Counted from the first letter of the stretch, positions 27,960 through 37,605 are shown. The stretch: DNA of 62,679 nucleotides from Bacteroidota bacterium (GCA_023251435.1 JAHEYU010000015.1:34129-96807), one strand, 5' to 3'. The notes: generated by a model from the sequence alone, not told the origin. A program made the numbers and translations.

Positions 27960-28349
27960 ATGGAACAATTAACCCTTACAACTCCAGCTTTGTTGTTTTC
28001 GGCTGTTTCGCTGATTTTGCTTGCCTATACCAACCGGTTTCTGGCTTATGCTGCGGTTGTCAGGGGACTTCATGCCACTTTCAAAGAAAACCCCAATAAA
28101 ATACTTCTCGGGCAAATAAAGAATCTGCGAAAACGACTTCGTTTAACACAAACCATGCAGGTATTGGGTATTTCGAGCCTTTTACTGTGTGTGATTTGTA
28201 TGTTTTTGATTTATGTGCATTTTTCGGCCCTGGCCGAAATTACATTTGGAATTGCTTTAGTACTGCTTATTCTTTCGCTTGCACTATCGGTTCGCGAAAT
28301 TCAAATATCAGTTCGTGCACTCGATCTGCAACTGAGCGATATGGAATAA
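27960..28349 (+). CDS. DUF2721 family membrane protein
   Basis: The 129-residue protein has three hydrophobic segments (about 10-32, 66-88 and 91-110) around a basic loop. The SLILLAYTNRFLAYAAVVRGL text is typical of DUF2721, a family of small inner-membrane proteins of unknown function. It stands between the TlpA-like gene and an EamA transporter, all on the plus strand, but separate spacers make an operon uncertain. No function is proposed. Confidence 0.75.
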   Translation: MEQLTLTTPALLFSAVSLILLAYTNRFLAYAAVVRGLHATFKENPNKILLGQIKNLRKRLRLTQTMQVLGISSLLLCVICMFLIYVHFSALAEITFGIALVLLILSLALSVREIQISVRALDLQLSDME

Positions 28350-28470
28350 AAATATTTGCCATTTATTCATTTACTATTTTTCCTGTTTAATCATACCCAA
28401 ATAGTAAGTAGTAAATCGTCTAATAGTCAATCTTTCTTTATCTTCGCGCCTTCCAAACAAAAGAAACCCA

Positions 28471-29382
28471 ATGGTGATGTATTTTGGTGAGATTGCCGCG
28501 CTGCTTACAGCTGTTTTCTGGACAGTTACCAGCTTGTCGTTTGAGTCGGCGGGTAAAAAGGTCGGTTCATTATCGGTTAACTTAATTCGTCTGGTACTTG
28601 CTTTTTTTATCTATGGAGTAGTTAATTATTTCAGGAGAGGTATGTTTTTGCCTCTTGATGCCAGCACTGAAAGTTGGATGTGGCTGGCTTTATCCGGCTT
28701 GGTAGGTTTTGTAATGGGCGACTTATTGCTTTTTCAGGCTTATGTCGTTATCGGAGCGAGAATTTCAATGCTTATTATGGCCCTGGCTCCACCAATTACG
28801 GCATTTGTTGGTTGGATTATATTGGGCGAAGTACTTAGCCTGATGAAATGGGTGGGGATGGCTGTTACACTTACCGGAATTTCGATCGTAATTCTAAAAC
28901 GTGAAAAGAAAGAGGAAGACTCAAATAAGCGACGGAAAATAACCACCAATTATAGCATTAAAGGATTATTGCTCGCTTTTGGCGGTGCTGTGGGACAGGG
29001 GGTTGGACTGGTTTTAAGTAAAAAAGGAATGGGCGAATACGATGCTTTTGCCGCCTCGCACATTCGTGTAATAACCGGTATGATTGGATTTGCGGTTATT
29101 TTACTTTTTGCCGGGCGATACGGAAAACTTTGGAAAGCTGTTCAGCATATATCGGCCATGAAACGGATTGCATTGGGGTCGGTATTTGGGCCGTTTCTGG
29201 GCGTTTCATTTTCGCTGCTGGCAATTCAGAATACACAGGCAGGCATTGCGGCTTCCATCATGTCAATAGTACCGGTGTTAATTATTCCACCGGCAATCCT
29301 GCTTTTCCACGAAAAAGTAAATTGGAAAGAAATTATCGGAGCTGTAATTACCGTTGGTGGTGTGGCAATTTTCTTTTTATAA
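28471..29382 (+). CDS. EamA-family (DMT) transporter
   Basis: The 303-residue protein shows about ten hydrophobic segments in two repeated five-helix halves (about 5-150 and 165-303), separated by a charged loop (LKREKKEEDSNKRRK). This is the EamA/DMT layout found in metabolite exporters. Conserved helix text includes ALTAVFWTVTSLSFE and PPITAFVGWIILGE. The substrate cannot be read from the sequence. It is followed after 18 bases by a small membrane protein gene that is probably co-transcribed. Confidence 0.88.
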   Translation: MVMYFGEIAALLTAVFWTVTSLSFESAGKKVGSLSVNLIRLVLAFFIYGVVNYFRRGMFLPLDASTESWMWLALSGLVGFVMGDLLLFQAYVVIGARISMLIMALAPPITAFVGWIILGEVLSLMKWVGMAVTLTGISIVILKREKKEEDSNKRRKITTNYSIKGLLLAFGGAVGQGVGLVLSKKGMGEYDAFAASHIRVITGMIGFAVILLFAGRYGKLWKAVQHISAMKRIALGSVFGPFLGVSFSLLAIQNTQAGIAASIMSIVPVLIIPPAILLFHEKVNWKEIIGAVITVGGVAIFFL

Positions 29383-29400
29383 CCTATAATCAATTGTTGT

Positions 29401-29694
29401 ATGAATCCGAAAGTGAAATCGATGCTGGCACACCTCACGCCTGTTGGATGGGTGATTGCCCTGGCTTTAAACAGCATGAAAAAAGATTCGATGACCAGTT
29501 TCTATTTGCGTCAATTGTTCGGGTTGTATGTTTGCTTTTTTATAACCGGATTTATTCCTGATTATTACATAGTTGTTTGGGGATTTTTATTCGTTTTATG
29601 GACCTACAGTTTTGTCGGTCCTGTTAAGGGAACCGAAAATTTAGTTCCATTTATTGGAGATTTGTTTCAAAAATGGTTTCAAAAAATTGCCTGA
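29401..29694 (+). CDS. Small membrane protein, DUF4870/Tic20-like
   Basis: The 97-residue product has hydrophobic segments at about 14-25, 38-55 and 57-73. The LAHLTPVGWVIALALN start and the FYLRQLFGLYV segment resemble DUF4870/Tic20-like small proteins in Bacteroidota. The function is unknown. It follows the EamA gene by 18 bases and meets the creatininase gene tail to tail with only 10 bases between, where no terminator is visible. Confidence 0.6.
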   Translation: MNPKVKSMLAHLTPVGWVIALALNSMKKDSMTSFYLRQLFGLYVCFFITGFIPDYYIVVWGFLFVLWTYSFVGPVKGTENLVPFIGDLFQKWFQKIA

Positions 29695-29704
29695 TGAAGA
29701 GTTG

Positions 29705-30583
29705 TTATTGCTTGGTTTTTAGCGGGTTTTCCGATTCATCGAAAAACTGTTTCTGAAGGGCTGGAGTTACCTCATCTTTTTTTACCGCCTGAATCAATTT
29801 CACCAGTTGGCCGACTGTCGAATTAATTAAAAGCTCACCTGCCTGGGCGTTTGCTTTCGATCCATCGCCTGAATAGTGGTTAGGATATTTTGCATACCAC
29901 CAAATTCCGGTATAAACATTCTGAAGGGTTTTTAGCCTGTCCAGATCAATGCCCGATTGTTGTCCAGCCCGATCCAGATGAACAACTTCTGGAACAATGG
30001 CACTCAAAACTGATGATTCTTTGTTACCGGCATGTTGATCGTATCGGTCGTGCTGGGTCAGTGCTTCCGCTTTTTTCAGCACTTCAGGATCGTTGGCAGG
30101 CTGAAACCAATATAAACTGTACGAACGGCGTTCCGATAGTTGAGCCATTCCGAAGTAGTTTAAAAATGCACTGTTGCCGCCATGTCCGTTCACGATGATT
30201 ATTTTTTCGAATCCGTTTCGCGCCAGTTCGTTGAGTGTTTCCTGAAGTATTTTCCAGATTAATTCGGGAGTGTAAGCAAATGTTCCCGGTTGTTGGCGTG
30301 CTTCGTTTATCTGGCTGAAATAATACCAAGGAAATACGACTGTATATTCTTTTTCGGCTGCCCTCAATGCATATTCACGGGCAATGTAAAGGTCGGTTCC
30401 TAACGGAAGATGAGGCCCGTGTTTTTCGAATACTCCGATTGGCAGGATGCAGGTTTTTCCTGATTTTTCGACTGCCTTAATATAATCAGGTGCTGTAAGT
30501 TCTTCGAGCTTGCAGGAAAGTTGTTGTGCCTGAATCGATAAAATGATAAATAGAAATGGCAGTAAACACAGCAGGTTTTTCAT
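29705..30583 (-). CDS. Exported creatininase-family amidohydrolase
   Basis: The 292-residue product has a signal peptide (MKNLLCLLPFLFIILSIQAQQ) and then a creatininase-family domain. Metal-ligand motifs are visible in GVFEKHGPHLPLGTDLYIA and IIIVNGHGGNSAFLNYFG, and an acidic/His element in HDRYDQHAGNKESS. The family includes creatinine amidohydrolase and enzymes acting on lactam-like or formamide substrates. Export to the periplasm is less usual for the family. The gene starts 2 bases after the S41 protease gene on the same strand, so the two are probably expressed together. The substrate is unknown. Confidence 0.85.
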   Translation of the reverse strand: MKNLLCLLPFLFIILSIQAQQLSCKLEELTAPDYIKAVEKSGKTCILPIGVFEKHGPHLPLGTDLYIAREYALRAAEKEYTVVFPWYYFSQINEARQQPGTFAYTPELIWKILQETLNELARNGFEKIIIVNGHGGNSAFLNYFGMAQLSERRSYSLYWFQPANDPEVLKKAEALTQHDRYDQHAGNKESSVLSAIVPEVVHLDRAGQQSGIDLDRLKTLQNVYTGIWWYAKYPNHYSGDGSKANAQAGELLINSTVGQLVKLIQAVKKDEVTPALQKQFFDESENPLKTKQ

Positions 30584-30585
30584 GG

Positions 30586-32094
30586 CTATTGTATTTTTTT
30601 GTATCTCCGTATTTTTTCAGGATTAACATACATTTCGTGGGCATACGGTTTGAAATCATGACTGTCGGTCACTTTTTGTAATCCAATCTTTGCCGATTTT
30701 AAGGTCATTCCGGTTACCGGCATACCTTTAATATCGGCCAGTACAACGCTTAATAAATCCTCGTTCGGATCGCCAAAGGGCAACAGGGCTGCAAAATCTT
30801 CTTCCGCCTTAATGTCTGGTGCCAAGCCATCAACAAAGTCTGAAATGCCTAAAGAATTGGCATATTTTACGATGATTGGCTGCATGGCATATTTATGGCT
30901 GGGATTTACTTTCCCGTTTTCATCAAGATCTTTCAGAGTTGTAGATCCGGTATATTTTCCGTTGGTATTGGTCCCAACAACCTTTACGGTCATGTAAGGT
31001 TTTAGTCCGTTAATCAACATTTCGCTGGCCGAAGCGGTATTGTCAGAAACAATGAAGTAAACTTTCCGCATGTTAACTGTGTTGATGATCGTCATTGGTT
31101 TTTCTGAAGTTTGTGCGATGGTTCTAACCAAATTGTCGTCGAGGGCCGAATTGCCGTATCTTTCCAACAGGTAAGCTTGTAATCCGGCGTTGTATTGCGA
31201 TTTGGCAAACACTTTCGACTCATCGGGTCCGTATATCATGCTGGCAAGGTAAATGCTGCTCTGTACCGACCCTCCACCATTATAGCGTAAATCAACCACC
31301 AACTGGTCGATATTGGCATCTTTAAATTTTTTGAAAACATTGTTTAGCTGAATATCGAAATCGGAATTAAAGCCATTGTAAACCAGATACCCAATCTTTT
31401 GATTGTTGTAAACAAAAACGGTATCCATGCTTATCGGGTTTTCCTGCATTTCAACAGCTGTCATTGTTACCGAACGGCCATTATCAGAAATAGAGTTATT
31501 CGCGATGGTTGCAAAAGATAATTTGTATGTTTTAGTACTAAAAAGAAACTCACGATAGTTGGTCAGGGTGAGTTGCGTATCATTCACTTTTATGAAAATA
31601 TCGCCACGTTTAATCCCGGCAGCTTCAGCTGGCGAATCTTTATATACATATCTTACAAAGCCAAAAAGGTTGCCCGAAGTACCAATTCTGCCCAGCATAA
31701 AATCGTAGCCCATAGTTTCTGATATGCCGGCGATCCAGTCGTCGATTGTTTTTGAGTTGTCAACAATAAACGACCATTTGTCGATTTCTTCGTACTTATA
31801 CAGCAAGCTTTTAAAAAGTTTTTCCGGATCAGTGTATTTATTCAGTAAAGAATTTAAACTATCAGCTTTTTCATATTTCGCATCCGACAATCCTGGAACA
31901 GCATAATTCCACAGATAATAATCATGCAATCCGTACCAAACGAACAAGTTAACATCGTTGGCTTGCGGAATAACTTTCGAAATTTTTGGCTCTTCTTTCG
32001 GCACAATTGGTTCTTCTTCTTTTTTGCATCCCGAAATCAGTAGTCCGGCAAATAAAACTATGGCAATAAGTTTTGAATATGATAATCGTTTCAT
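30586..32094 (-). CDS. S41-family (C-terminal processing) peptidase lipoprotein with PDZ domain
   Basis: The 502-residue product is a lipoprotein (LLISGCKKEEEP, Cys at about 23). An N-terminal region (about 45-135) precedes a PDZ domain (about 140-215, DSPAEAAGIKRGDIFIKVND) and the S41 protease core. The core has VVDLRYNGGGSVQSS and the serine motif DNTASASEM, with S357 as the likely nucleophile. S41 proteases clip C-termini in the cell envelope. It is co-transcribed with the exported creatininase that follows, but the sequence does not reveal why. Confidence 0.88.
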   Translation of the reverse strand: MKRLSYSKLIAIVLFAGLLISGCKKEEEPIVPKEEPKISKVIPQANDVNLFVWYGLHDYYLWNYAVPGLSDAKYEKADSLNSLLNKYTDPEKLFKSLLYKYEEIDKWSFIVDNSKTIDDWIAGISETMGYDFMLGRIGTSGNLFGFVRYVYKDSPAEAAGIKRGDIFIKVNDTQLTLTNYREFLFSTKTYKLSFATIANNSISDNGRSVTMTAVEMQENPISMDTVFVYNNQKIGYLVYNGFNSDFDIQLNNVFKKFKDANIDQLVVDLRYNGGGSVQSSIYLASMIYGPDESKVFAKSQYNAGLQAYLLERYGNSALDDNLVRTIAQTSEKPMTIINTVNMRKVYFIVSDNTASASEMLINGLKPYMTVKVVGTNTNGKYTGSTTLKDLDENGKVNPSHKYAMQPIIVKYANSLGISDFVDGLAPDIKAEEDFAALLPFGDPNEDLLSVVLADIKGMPVTGMTLKSAKIGLQKVTDSHDFKPYAHEMYVNPEKIRRYKKIQ

Positions 32095-32136
32095 TCTTGT
32101 ATGTTTTTTCGTTTTCTGTTGGTGAAATCTATAACG

Positions 32137-33417
32137 CTAAATTAAGTAAAATATTATTGACAGTATCACACCTGAGACAATCAGAATTGAGAAATTCAAA
32201 ATTAAACTTTTGCGAATATTTTTGCTGCTCAGAGTAATAGAATAAATCATTTTTAACAGGTTATTGCTGTTGGTGGCATTCAATATAGCCAGCACAATTG
32301 TAATTTGGCTTATCCCCGTTTTTTGCTGAAGCAGGTTCAGTAAAAACGGATCGATATCGGTAACCCCAACCACAAAAGCCATCCCTGAAACTCCCGAATT
32401 GCCGTAAGTTTGCAAAACAAAATCCGTGATTAGTGCAAAAACAACAAATAGTAAGCCAAAAACGGCAGCAGTTCTGAATTCAAGCGGATTTTTATTCGAG
32501 GCAAGAATCGTTTCCGGAGTTTCTTCAGCGACTTTATTTTGATTTCTTCCGGCAACAAATTTTGAAAGGACATAAGCAATCAGGAACATTACTATAAATG
32601 GAATTGCCAATTGTACGGCAACCGGCCGGTTAAAAATGAAAGCCAGAAAAAGTATGCGCAGATACATCATTCCGTTGGCTATCATTATTGCCGAAACGGT
32701 TTGCTTACCTGCGAATCCCTGTTTTTCTTTGCGGGCAAGAATGACGGTGGTTGCAGTACTGCTGTAAATTCCACCCAAAAGGCCTGTAAGTATAATTCCT
32801 GAATCGGGGAAAACAAATTTCTTGAGTAAGTAGCTGCAATACGAAATCCCCGAAACAACCACAATGGCCAGCCATAAATGATAAGGCGAAATTGGAATTT
32901 GTTCCGAAATATTTGCTTCAGGAAGTAATGGAAGTATAATACCGGCAAACGCGATAAACTTGGCGAGGGTAATATACTCTTCTTCGGAAGCTTTTTTAGT
33001 TAATGTAATGAAGTGGCTTTTTAGTTCGGTGATTAACAGGAGCGCTACAATAAATGACAGCACCAGCCAAATTGGTTGTGTGAAAACCATGATGGGGATA
33101 CAATATGTCAGCAAAGCCAGTATAGTACTGGTTAACCCGAATTTGCTGCTTTTCCCGGCTTTATGAAAATAATGAATGCCCAGCAGAAGGCCAATCAATG
33201 CAAACCCGAACAGGAATGGAATGAAGTTAACCGGATCCGCAATAAACAGAACATAAGCCAGAAGTCCGATAAATGTAAAAGTACGGTCGGTTCCAAAAAG
33301 AAGATCGTCGTTCTCGTGAATGTGATGGCGCCTTTGTTCAAGTCCAATTAACAAAGAGAAGATGAGCACAAGCATAAATTTCACAAATTCTTCGGGTATG
33401 TAGTTCAGGAGTTCCAT
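32137..33417 (-). CDS. MgtC/SapB family membrane protein with DUF4010
   Basis: The 426-residue product has an N-terminal MgtC-like domain (about 8-135: FVKFMLVLIFSLLIGLEQRR, then GTDRTFTFIGLLAYVL). A larger DUF4010 part follows (about 170-420: GGIYSSTATTVILARKEK, GVSGMAFVVGVTDIDPFLLN). It has around twelve membrane segments. The role is unknown; MgtC-like proteins are linked to magnesium or membrane homeostasis, but this two-domain form is poorly characterised. On the minus strand TACCTTTG (33441-33448) is a likely -7 box, divergent from the tRNA array promoter. Confidence 0.85.
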   Translation of the reverse strand: MELLNYIPEEFVKFMLVLIFSLLIGLEQRRHHIHENDDLLFGTDRTFTFIGLLAYVLFIADPVNFIPFLFGFALIGLLLGIHYFHKAGKSSKFGLTSTILALLTYCIPIMVFTQPIWLVLSFIVALLLITELKSHFITLTKKASEEEYITLAKFIAFAGIILPLLPEANISEQIPISPYHLWLAIVVVSGISYCSYLLKKFVFPDSGIILTGLLGGIYSSTATTVILARKEKQGFAGKQTVSAIMIANGMMYLRILFLAFIFNRPVAVQLAIPFIVMFLIAYVLSKFVAGRNQNKVAEETPETILASNKNPLEFRTAAVFGLLFVVFALITDFVLQTYGNSGVSGMAFVVGVTDIDPFLLNLLQQKTGISQITIVLAILNATNSNNLLKMIYSITLSSKNIRKSLILNFSILIVSGVILSIIFYLI

Positions 33418-33474
33418 TTCGCTTCAGTTGTGTTTGCAAACAAAGGTAATTAAAAGTCAATTTCATCCCTATTT

Positions 33475-33505
33475 TTTGTTAATGCCAAACAAACTGTTAC
33501 TTTTG
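33475..33505 (+). promoter_or_regulatory. Promoter of the tRNA-Lys array
   Basis: TTTG at 33475-33478, a 19-base spacer and TACTTTTG at 33498-33505 match the full Bacteroidota consensus (TTTG at -33, TAnnTTTG at -7). Transcription would start at about 33512, three bases before the first tRNA-like unit, so the whole array should be made as one precursor. Confidence 0.8.
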
Positions 33506-33514
33506 TCGCCGATT

Positions 33515-33587
33515 CGATTAGTAGCTCAGTTGGTAGAGCATCCCGATTTTGTCGGGAGGACCAAAAGACGATTAACGGTAGAAAAAA
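33515..33587 (+). pseudogene. tRNA-Lys(UUU)-like unit 1, T arm lost
   Basis: It has an acceptor-like CGATTAG, T8-A9, a D stem GCTC/GAGC and an anticodon stem TCCCG/CGGGA with loop ATTTTGT (UUU at 33548-33550). The T arm and 3' acceptor do not pair. It is the most diverged unit. Calling it a pseudogene is an inference from the structure. Confidence 0.6.
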
Positions 33588-33596
33588 TGTAATTTT

Positions 33597-33669
33597 CGGT
33601 CTATCGCTCAGTTGGTAGAGCATCCCGATTTTATCGGGAGGACCCAGAGACGATTCACAGAAGACAAAA
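33597..33669 (+). pseudogene. tRNA-Lys(UUU)-like unit 2, T arm lost
   Basis: It has acceptor CGGTCTA, the D arm GCTC/GAGC and anticodon arm TCCCG-ATTTTAT-CGGGA (UUU at 33630-33632). Positions 8-9 read TC instead of TA. The T region CAGAGACGATTCACAG cannot form the five-pair stem. Confidence 0.6.
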
Positions 33670-33678
33670 TAAAATATT

Positions 33679-33751
33679 CGGTCTGTAGCTCAGTTGGTAG
33701 AGCATCCCGATTTTATCGGGAGGACCCAGAGACGATTCACGGTAGACAAAA
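33679..33751 (+). pseudogene. tRNA-Lys(UUU)-like unit 3, T arm lost
   Basis: The acceptor CGGTCTG, TA at 8-9 and D arm are identical to the functional tRNA. The anticodon arm reads UUU (33712-33714). The 3' side (GGTAGACAA) still pairs with about five of seven acceptor bases if the T loop is one base short, but the T stem has only about three pairs. Confidence 0.6.
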
Positions 33752-33760
33752 TAAAATATT

Positions 33761-33833
<73 letters not shown>

Positions 33834-33836
33834 CAG

Positions 33837-33876
33837 AAAATGAGGCAATTACGAGTTTGTAATTGTCTCATTTTAT
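33837..33876 (+). terminator. Terminator after the tRNA array
   Basis: A 16-bp stem with one G-U pair (33837-33852 with 33859-33874) closes a 6-base loop. The 3' arm ends TTTT and continues AT-rich. It begins 3 bases after the tRNA end. Confidence 0.85.
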
Positions 33877-34035
33877 TTATGGGTTGAACCATACAATTAA
33901 TTCTTCAATTTCAAAATGAATTTTTTATAGCATAACAGTCGCGAATATGACCAATTATTCGCCCAATTTTTACTTTCTTACCATTTCAATAAAAAAGGTG
34001 TCTGAATTCATCTTATCTTCTTAAATTAGAAAACC

Positions 34036-37000
34036 ATGAACCACCCTATGAACCTGATTAAACCACACTTTGGATTTTTAATTCCGTTGGTTGGTTTGGC
34101 AATGCCGGGCCAGGCGGAGGTTTCTGCAAAGAGCAAAAAACAGATTTCAGAAAAGGAACGCCCCAACATTATTTTTATTCTGACCGACGACCATCGCACC
34201 TCGGCCATGGGCTACGCCGGTAATACGATCGTTCAAACTCCTGAAATGGACCGGCTGGCCAGTGGAGGGGTTTATTTCAGGAATGCTTTTTCGAGCACAC
34301 CCATTTGTGCTGCGAGCCGTGCCAGCATTTTGTCGGGTTTGTACGAACGAACGCACAAATACACTTTCCAGACAGGGCCTATACGCGAAGAGTACATGCA
34401 GACTTCCTATCCCAAAGTCTTGCGTGAATCGGGCTATTACACCGGTTTCTACGGAAAATTCGGGGTGAATTACGATCACCTCGATCGGCTTTTCGATGTT
34501 CACGAAGATTACGACCGCGAGACCCGCTACAAAGACCGTCGCGGCTATTTCTATAAAACATTGGGAAAAGACACTGTTCACCTGACCCGATATACCGGCG
34601 AAAAAGCCATTCAGTTCATTCAAAATGCACCGTCAGACAAGCCATTCTGCTTGTCAATCAGTTTCAGCGCACCTCATGCGCACGACAATGCTCCTGAACA
34701 ATATTTCTGGGACGAGCAAACTGCCGATCTGTACAAAGACGTTGTGATACCCGATCCTGATTTGAAGGAAGATAAGTATTTTAATGCCTTGCCCAAAGAA
34801 GTTCGCGATGGTTTCAGCCGATTGCGCTGGGGCTGGCGTTTCGATACGCCTGAAAAATACCAGGAAATGGTAAAGGGCTACTACCGGATGATTACAGGAG
34901 TTGATCTCGAAATCGCTAAAATCCGTCAGCAACTAAAGGCCAAAGGGCTGGATAAAAATACCGTCATCATCCTGATGGGCGACAATGGCTACTTTTTGGG
35001 CGAACGACAAATTGCCGACAAGTGGATGATGTACGACCTTTCGATCAATGTACCGTTGATTATTTACGATCCGCGCGTGAAGAAGCATCAGGATGTTGAC
35101 GCGATGGCGCTCAACCTCGATGTTCCTTCGACCATTGCCGATCTGGCAGGCGTTGCCCAACCTAAAAACTGGCATGGCAAAAGCCTGGTTCCGATCGTTT
35201 CAGGCAAAAGCGACAACGTGCAGCGCGATACCGTTTTGATCGAGCATTTATGGGAATTTGTAAGCATTCCGCCCAGCGAAGGAGTCAGAACCAATGATTG
35301 GAAATACTTCCGCTATGTGAACGATCAGTCGTGGGAAGAACTTTACAACCTGAAAAAAGATCCGAAGGAAATCGACAATTTGGCCAGGAACCCGGAATTT
35401 CAGGAACAATTAAAAACCTTGCGAAACGAATTGGATGTTCTGGCTAAAAAATATGCCGATCCGTATTCAGGCATTCCTTCGGGGTTGATGGTCGAATACA
35501 TCCGCGAGCCAAAGAACGTAGCCATAAACGACAGCAAACCTGAATACAGTTGGGTAGTGCCGAAAGAAGCGGTATCACAGAATGCATACCAAATTTTGGT
35601 CGCCTCGTCGAAAGCGAATATCGAAAATAATCTGGGCGATGTTTGGAACAGCGGACAGGTTCGGGGAAAAGTTTCGACCAATGTTGAACATGCCGGGAAA
35701 CTGCTGGCGCCGAATTCGAAGTATTTCTGGAAGGTGCGCATCTGGGATCGCGATAACCGTTTGGGCGAATATTCAGCATTTCAGGAATTTAAAACCGGAA
35801 CATTTACCGGAAACGTCTCCACAGGAAATTCTTTTCACATTGAGCGAATTGGCCCCCGAAAAATCGAAAAAACAGGCGCAGAAAGCTATTTTGTTGATTT
35901 TGGCAAGGATGCATTCGGAACATTGGAACTGGATTACAATTCACCAAAAGCCGATACGCTGGTTGTTCGTTTAGGCGAAAAACTGCTGGGAAAATCCATC
36001 GACCGGAATCCGGGCGGAACCATCCGTTATTCGGAAGTGAAACTGGCTGTTCGGCCCGGCATTGAAAAATACACACTGAAACTGGTTCCCGACAAACGGA
36101 ATACCTTGCCCCACATGGCGGTGCTTTTGCCCGATTCGTTCGACGTGGTTACACCATTCCGCTATTGTGAAATCGAAAACTTTAAGGGCAGCCTTTCTTC
36201 TGAAAAAATCAGGCAAAAAGCGTATTCCAATTATTTCGATGAAACGAAGAGTAGTTTTACCAGTTCCGATACCATTCTGAACCAAATCTGGGATTTGTGT
36301 AAATACAGCATGAAAGCTACCACATTTACAGGACTTTACATCGATGGCGACCGCGAACGTATTCCTTATGAAGGAGATGCCTACATCAACCAGTTGAGCC
36401 ATTATGCCGTCGATTGCGAATACCCGATGGCACAGCAAACCATCGAATGGTTTATGCGCAAACCCACCTGGCCAACCGAGTGGCAGCAGCATGTGGCCCT
36501 GATTTTCTGGCAGGATTACATGTACACCGGAAATACCGAACTGGTTGAAAAATACTACGAACCCTTGAAGCACAAAACCCTGATGGCGCTCGAAAACGGG
36601 GAAGGGCTGGTGAGCACACATTCCAAAAAACTTAACGGCGAATTCATGGCCATGCTTGGTTTTGCCGATACCACACAGCGGCTCCGCGACATTGTTGACT
36701 GGCCGCCCGCACAGAAAGATACCGGCTGGAAGCTGCCCAAAGACTGGCCACAGGGTGAACGCGACGGTTTTGTTTTTATGCCGTTCAATACGGTGATAAA
36801 CAGTTTTTACTACCAGAATTTACTGATTATGGCCGAATTTGCCCGTTTGCTGAACAAGACCGCCGATGAAATGGATTTCAGGTACCGTGCCGAGCGCACC
36901 AAAAAGGCGATCAACGAAAAGATGTTCAACAAAAATGGCGGGTTTTACGCCGATGGAATAGGCACTGATCACGGTTCTGTCCATGCCAATATGCTGCCTC

Positions 37001-37605
37001 TGGCTTTTGGTATTGTTCCCGAAGAATACCGGGAGTCGGTGGTGAAACATGTTAAATCGCGCGGGATGGGCTGTAGTGTTTATGGCGCCCAGTTTTTGCT
37101 CGATGGACTGTACAACGCCGGAGCCGCCGATTATGCGCTCGAACTGATGACAGCCACCCATGACCGGAGTTGGTGGAACATGATCAAGGTGGGATCGACC
37201 ATTACGATGGAAGCCTGGGATATGAAATACAAACCTAATTCGGACTGGAACCACGCCTGGGGAGGCGCACCCGGAAATATTATTCAGCGGCAACTATGGG
37301 GAATCACACCAAAAACTCCAGGGTTTGGCATCGTTCAGGTAAAGCCGCAACTGGGCAAATTAAAAAGCAGCAGCATCGTTGTGCCAACCATTAAAGGCGA
37401 AGTAAAAGCCTCGTACAAATGGGTGAATGCACGGCTTCAGAATTACGAAATCGAACTTCCGGCCAATACGGGCGGCGAAATGGTGATTCCCGAAGCGGGT
37501 GATGCCGTCGTAACGGTGAATGGCCAAAAAGCAAATCCGGCATTTAAAACCATTCGCCTAGAACCGGGCATAAACCGGATTGAAATTCGGGTGAACTCGT
37601 TTTGA
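34036..37605 (+). CDS. Bifunctional S1 sulfatase - GH78 alpha-L-rhamnosidase
   Basis: The 1189-residue product has a signal-like N-terminus (PHFGFLIPLVGLAMPGQAE). Residues about 43-465 form a sulfatase: metal-binding D51-D52 in ILTDDHR, formylglycine site C91 in CAASR (the CxAxR variant of CxPxR), H214/H216, and D316-N317 in LMGDNGYFLGE. Residues about 480-1185 match GH78: an N-terminal beta-domain with PNSKYFWKVRIWDRDN, the (alpha/alpha)6 catalytic domain with D770 and E774 in DGDRERIPYEGDAY and E1059 in TITMEAWD, and a C-terminal beta domain. It would remove sulfate and terminal rhamnose from the same glycan, as in ulvan-type polysaccharides. As I recall, a Formosa agariphila ulvan-locus enzyme has the same combination. 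A GH106-like gene follows after 35 bases. Confidence 0.9.
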   Translation: MNHPMNLIKPHFGFLIPLVGLAMPGQAEVSAKSKKQISEKERPNIIFILTDDHRTSAMGYAGNTIVQTPEMDRLASGGVYFRNAFSSTPICAASRASILSGLYERTHKYTFQTGPIREEYMQTSYPKVLRESGYYTGFYGKFGVNYDHLDRLFDVHEDYDRETRYKDRRGYFYKTLGKDTVHLTRYTGEKAIQFIQNAPSDKPFCLSISFSAPHAHDNAPEQYFWDEQTADLYKDVVIPDPDLKEDKYFNALPKEVRDGFSRLRWGWRFDTPEKYQEMVKGYYRMITGVDLEIAKIRQQLKAKGLDKNTVIILMGDNGYFLGERQIADKWMMYDLSINVPLIIYDPRVKKHQDVDAMALNLDVPSTIADLAGVAQPKNWHGKSLVPIVSGKSDNVQRDTVLIEHLWEFVSIPPSEGVRTNDWKYFRYVNDQSWEELYNLKKDPKEIDNLARNPEFQEQLKTLRNELDVLAKKYADPYSGIPSGLMVEYIREPKNVAINDSKPEYSWVVPKEAVSQNAYQILVASSKANIENNLGDVWNSGQVRGKVSTNVEHAGKLLAPNSKYFWKVRIWDRDNRLGEYSAFQEFKTGTFTGNVSTGNSFHIERIGPRKIEKTGAESYFVDFGKDAFGTLELDYNSPKADTLVVRLGEKLLGKSIDRNPGGTIRYSEVKLAVRPGIEKYTLKLVPDKRNTLPHMAVLLPDSFDVVTPFRYCEIENFKGSLSSEKIRQKAYSNYFDETKSSFTSSDTILNQIWDLCKYSMKATTFTGLYIDGDRERIPYEGDAYINQLSHYAVDCEYPMAQQTIEWFMRKPTWPTEWQQHVALIFWQDYMYTGNTELVEKYYEPLKHKTLMALENGEGLVSTHSKKLNGEFMAMLGFADTTQRLRDIVDWPPAQKDTGWKLPKDWPQGERDGFVFMPFNTVINSFYYQNLLIMAEFARLLNKTADEMDFRYRAERTKKAINEKMFNKNGGFYADGIGTDHGSVHANMLPLAFGIVPEEYRESVVKHVKSRGMGCSVYGAQFLLDGLYNAGAADYALELMTATHDRSWWNMIKVGSTITMEAWDMKYKPNSDWNHAWGGAPGNIIQRQLWGITPKTPGFGIVQVKPQLGKLKSSSIVVPTIKGEVKASYKWVNARLQNYEIELPANTGGEMVIPEAGDAVVTVNGQKANPAFKTIRLEPGINRIEIRVNSF

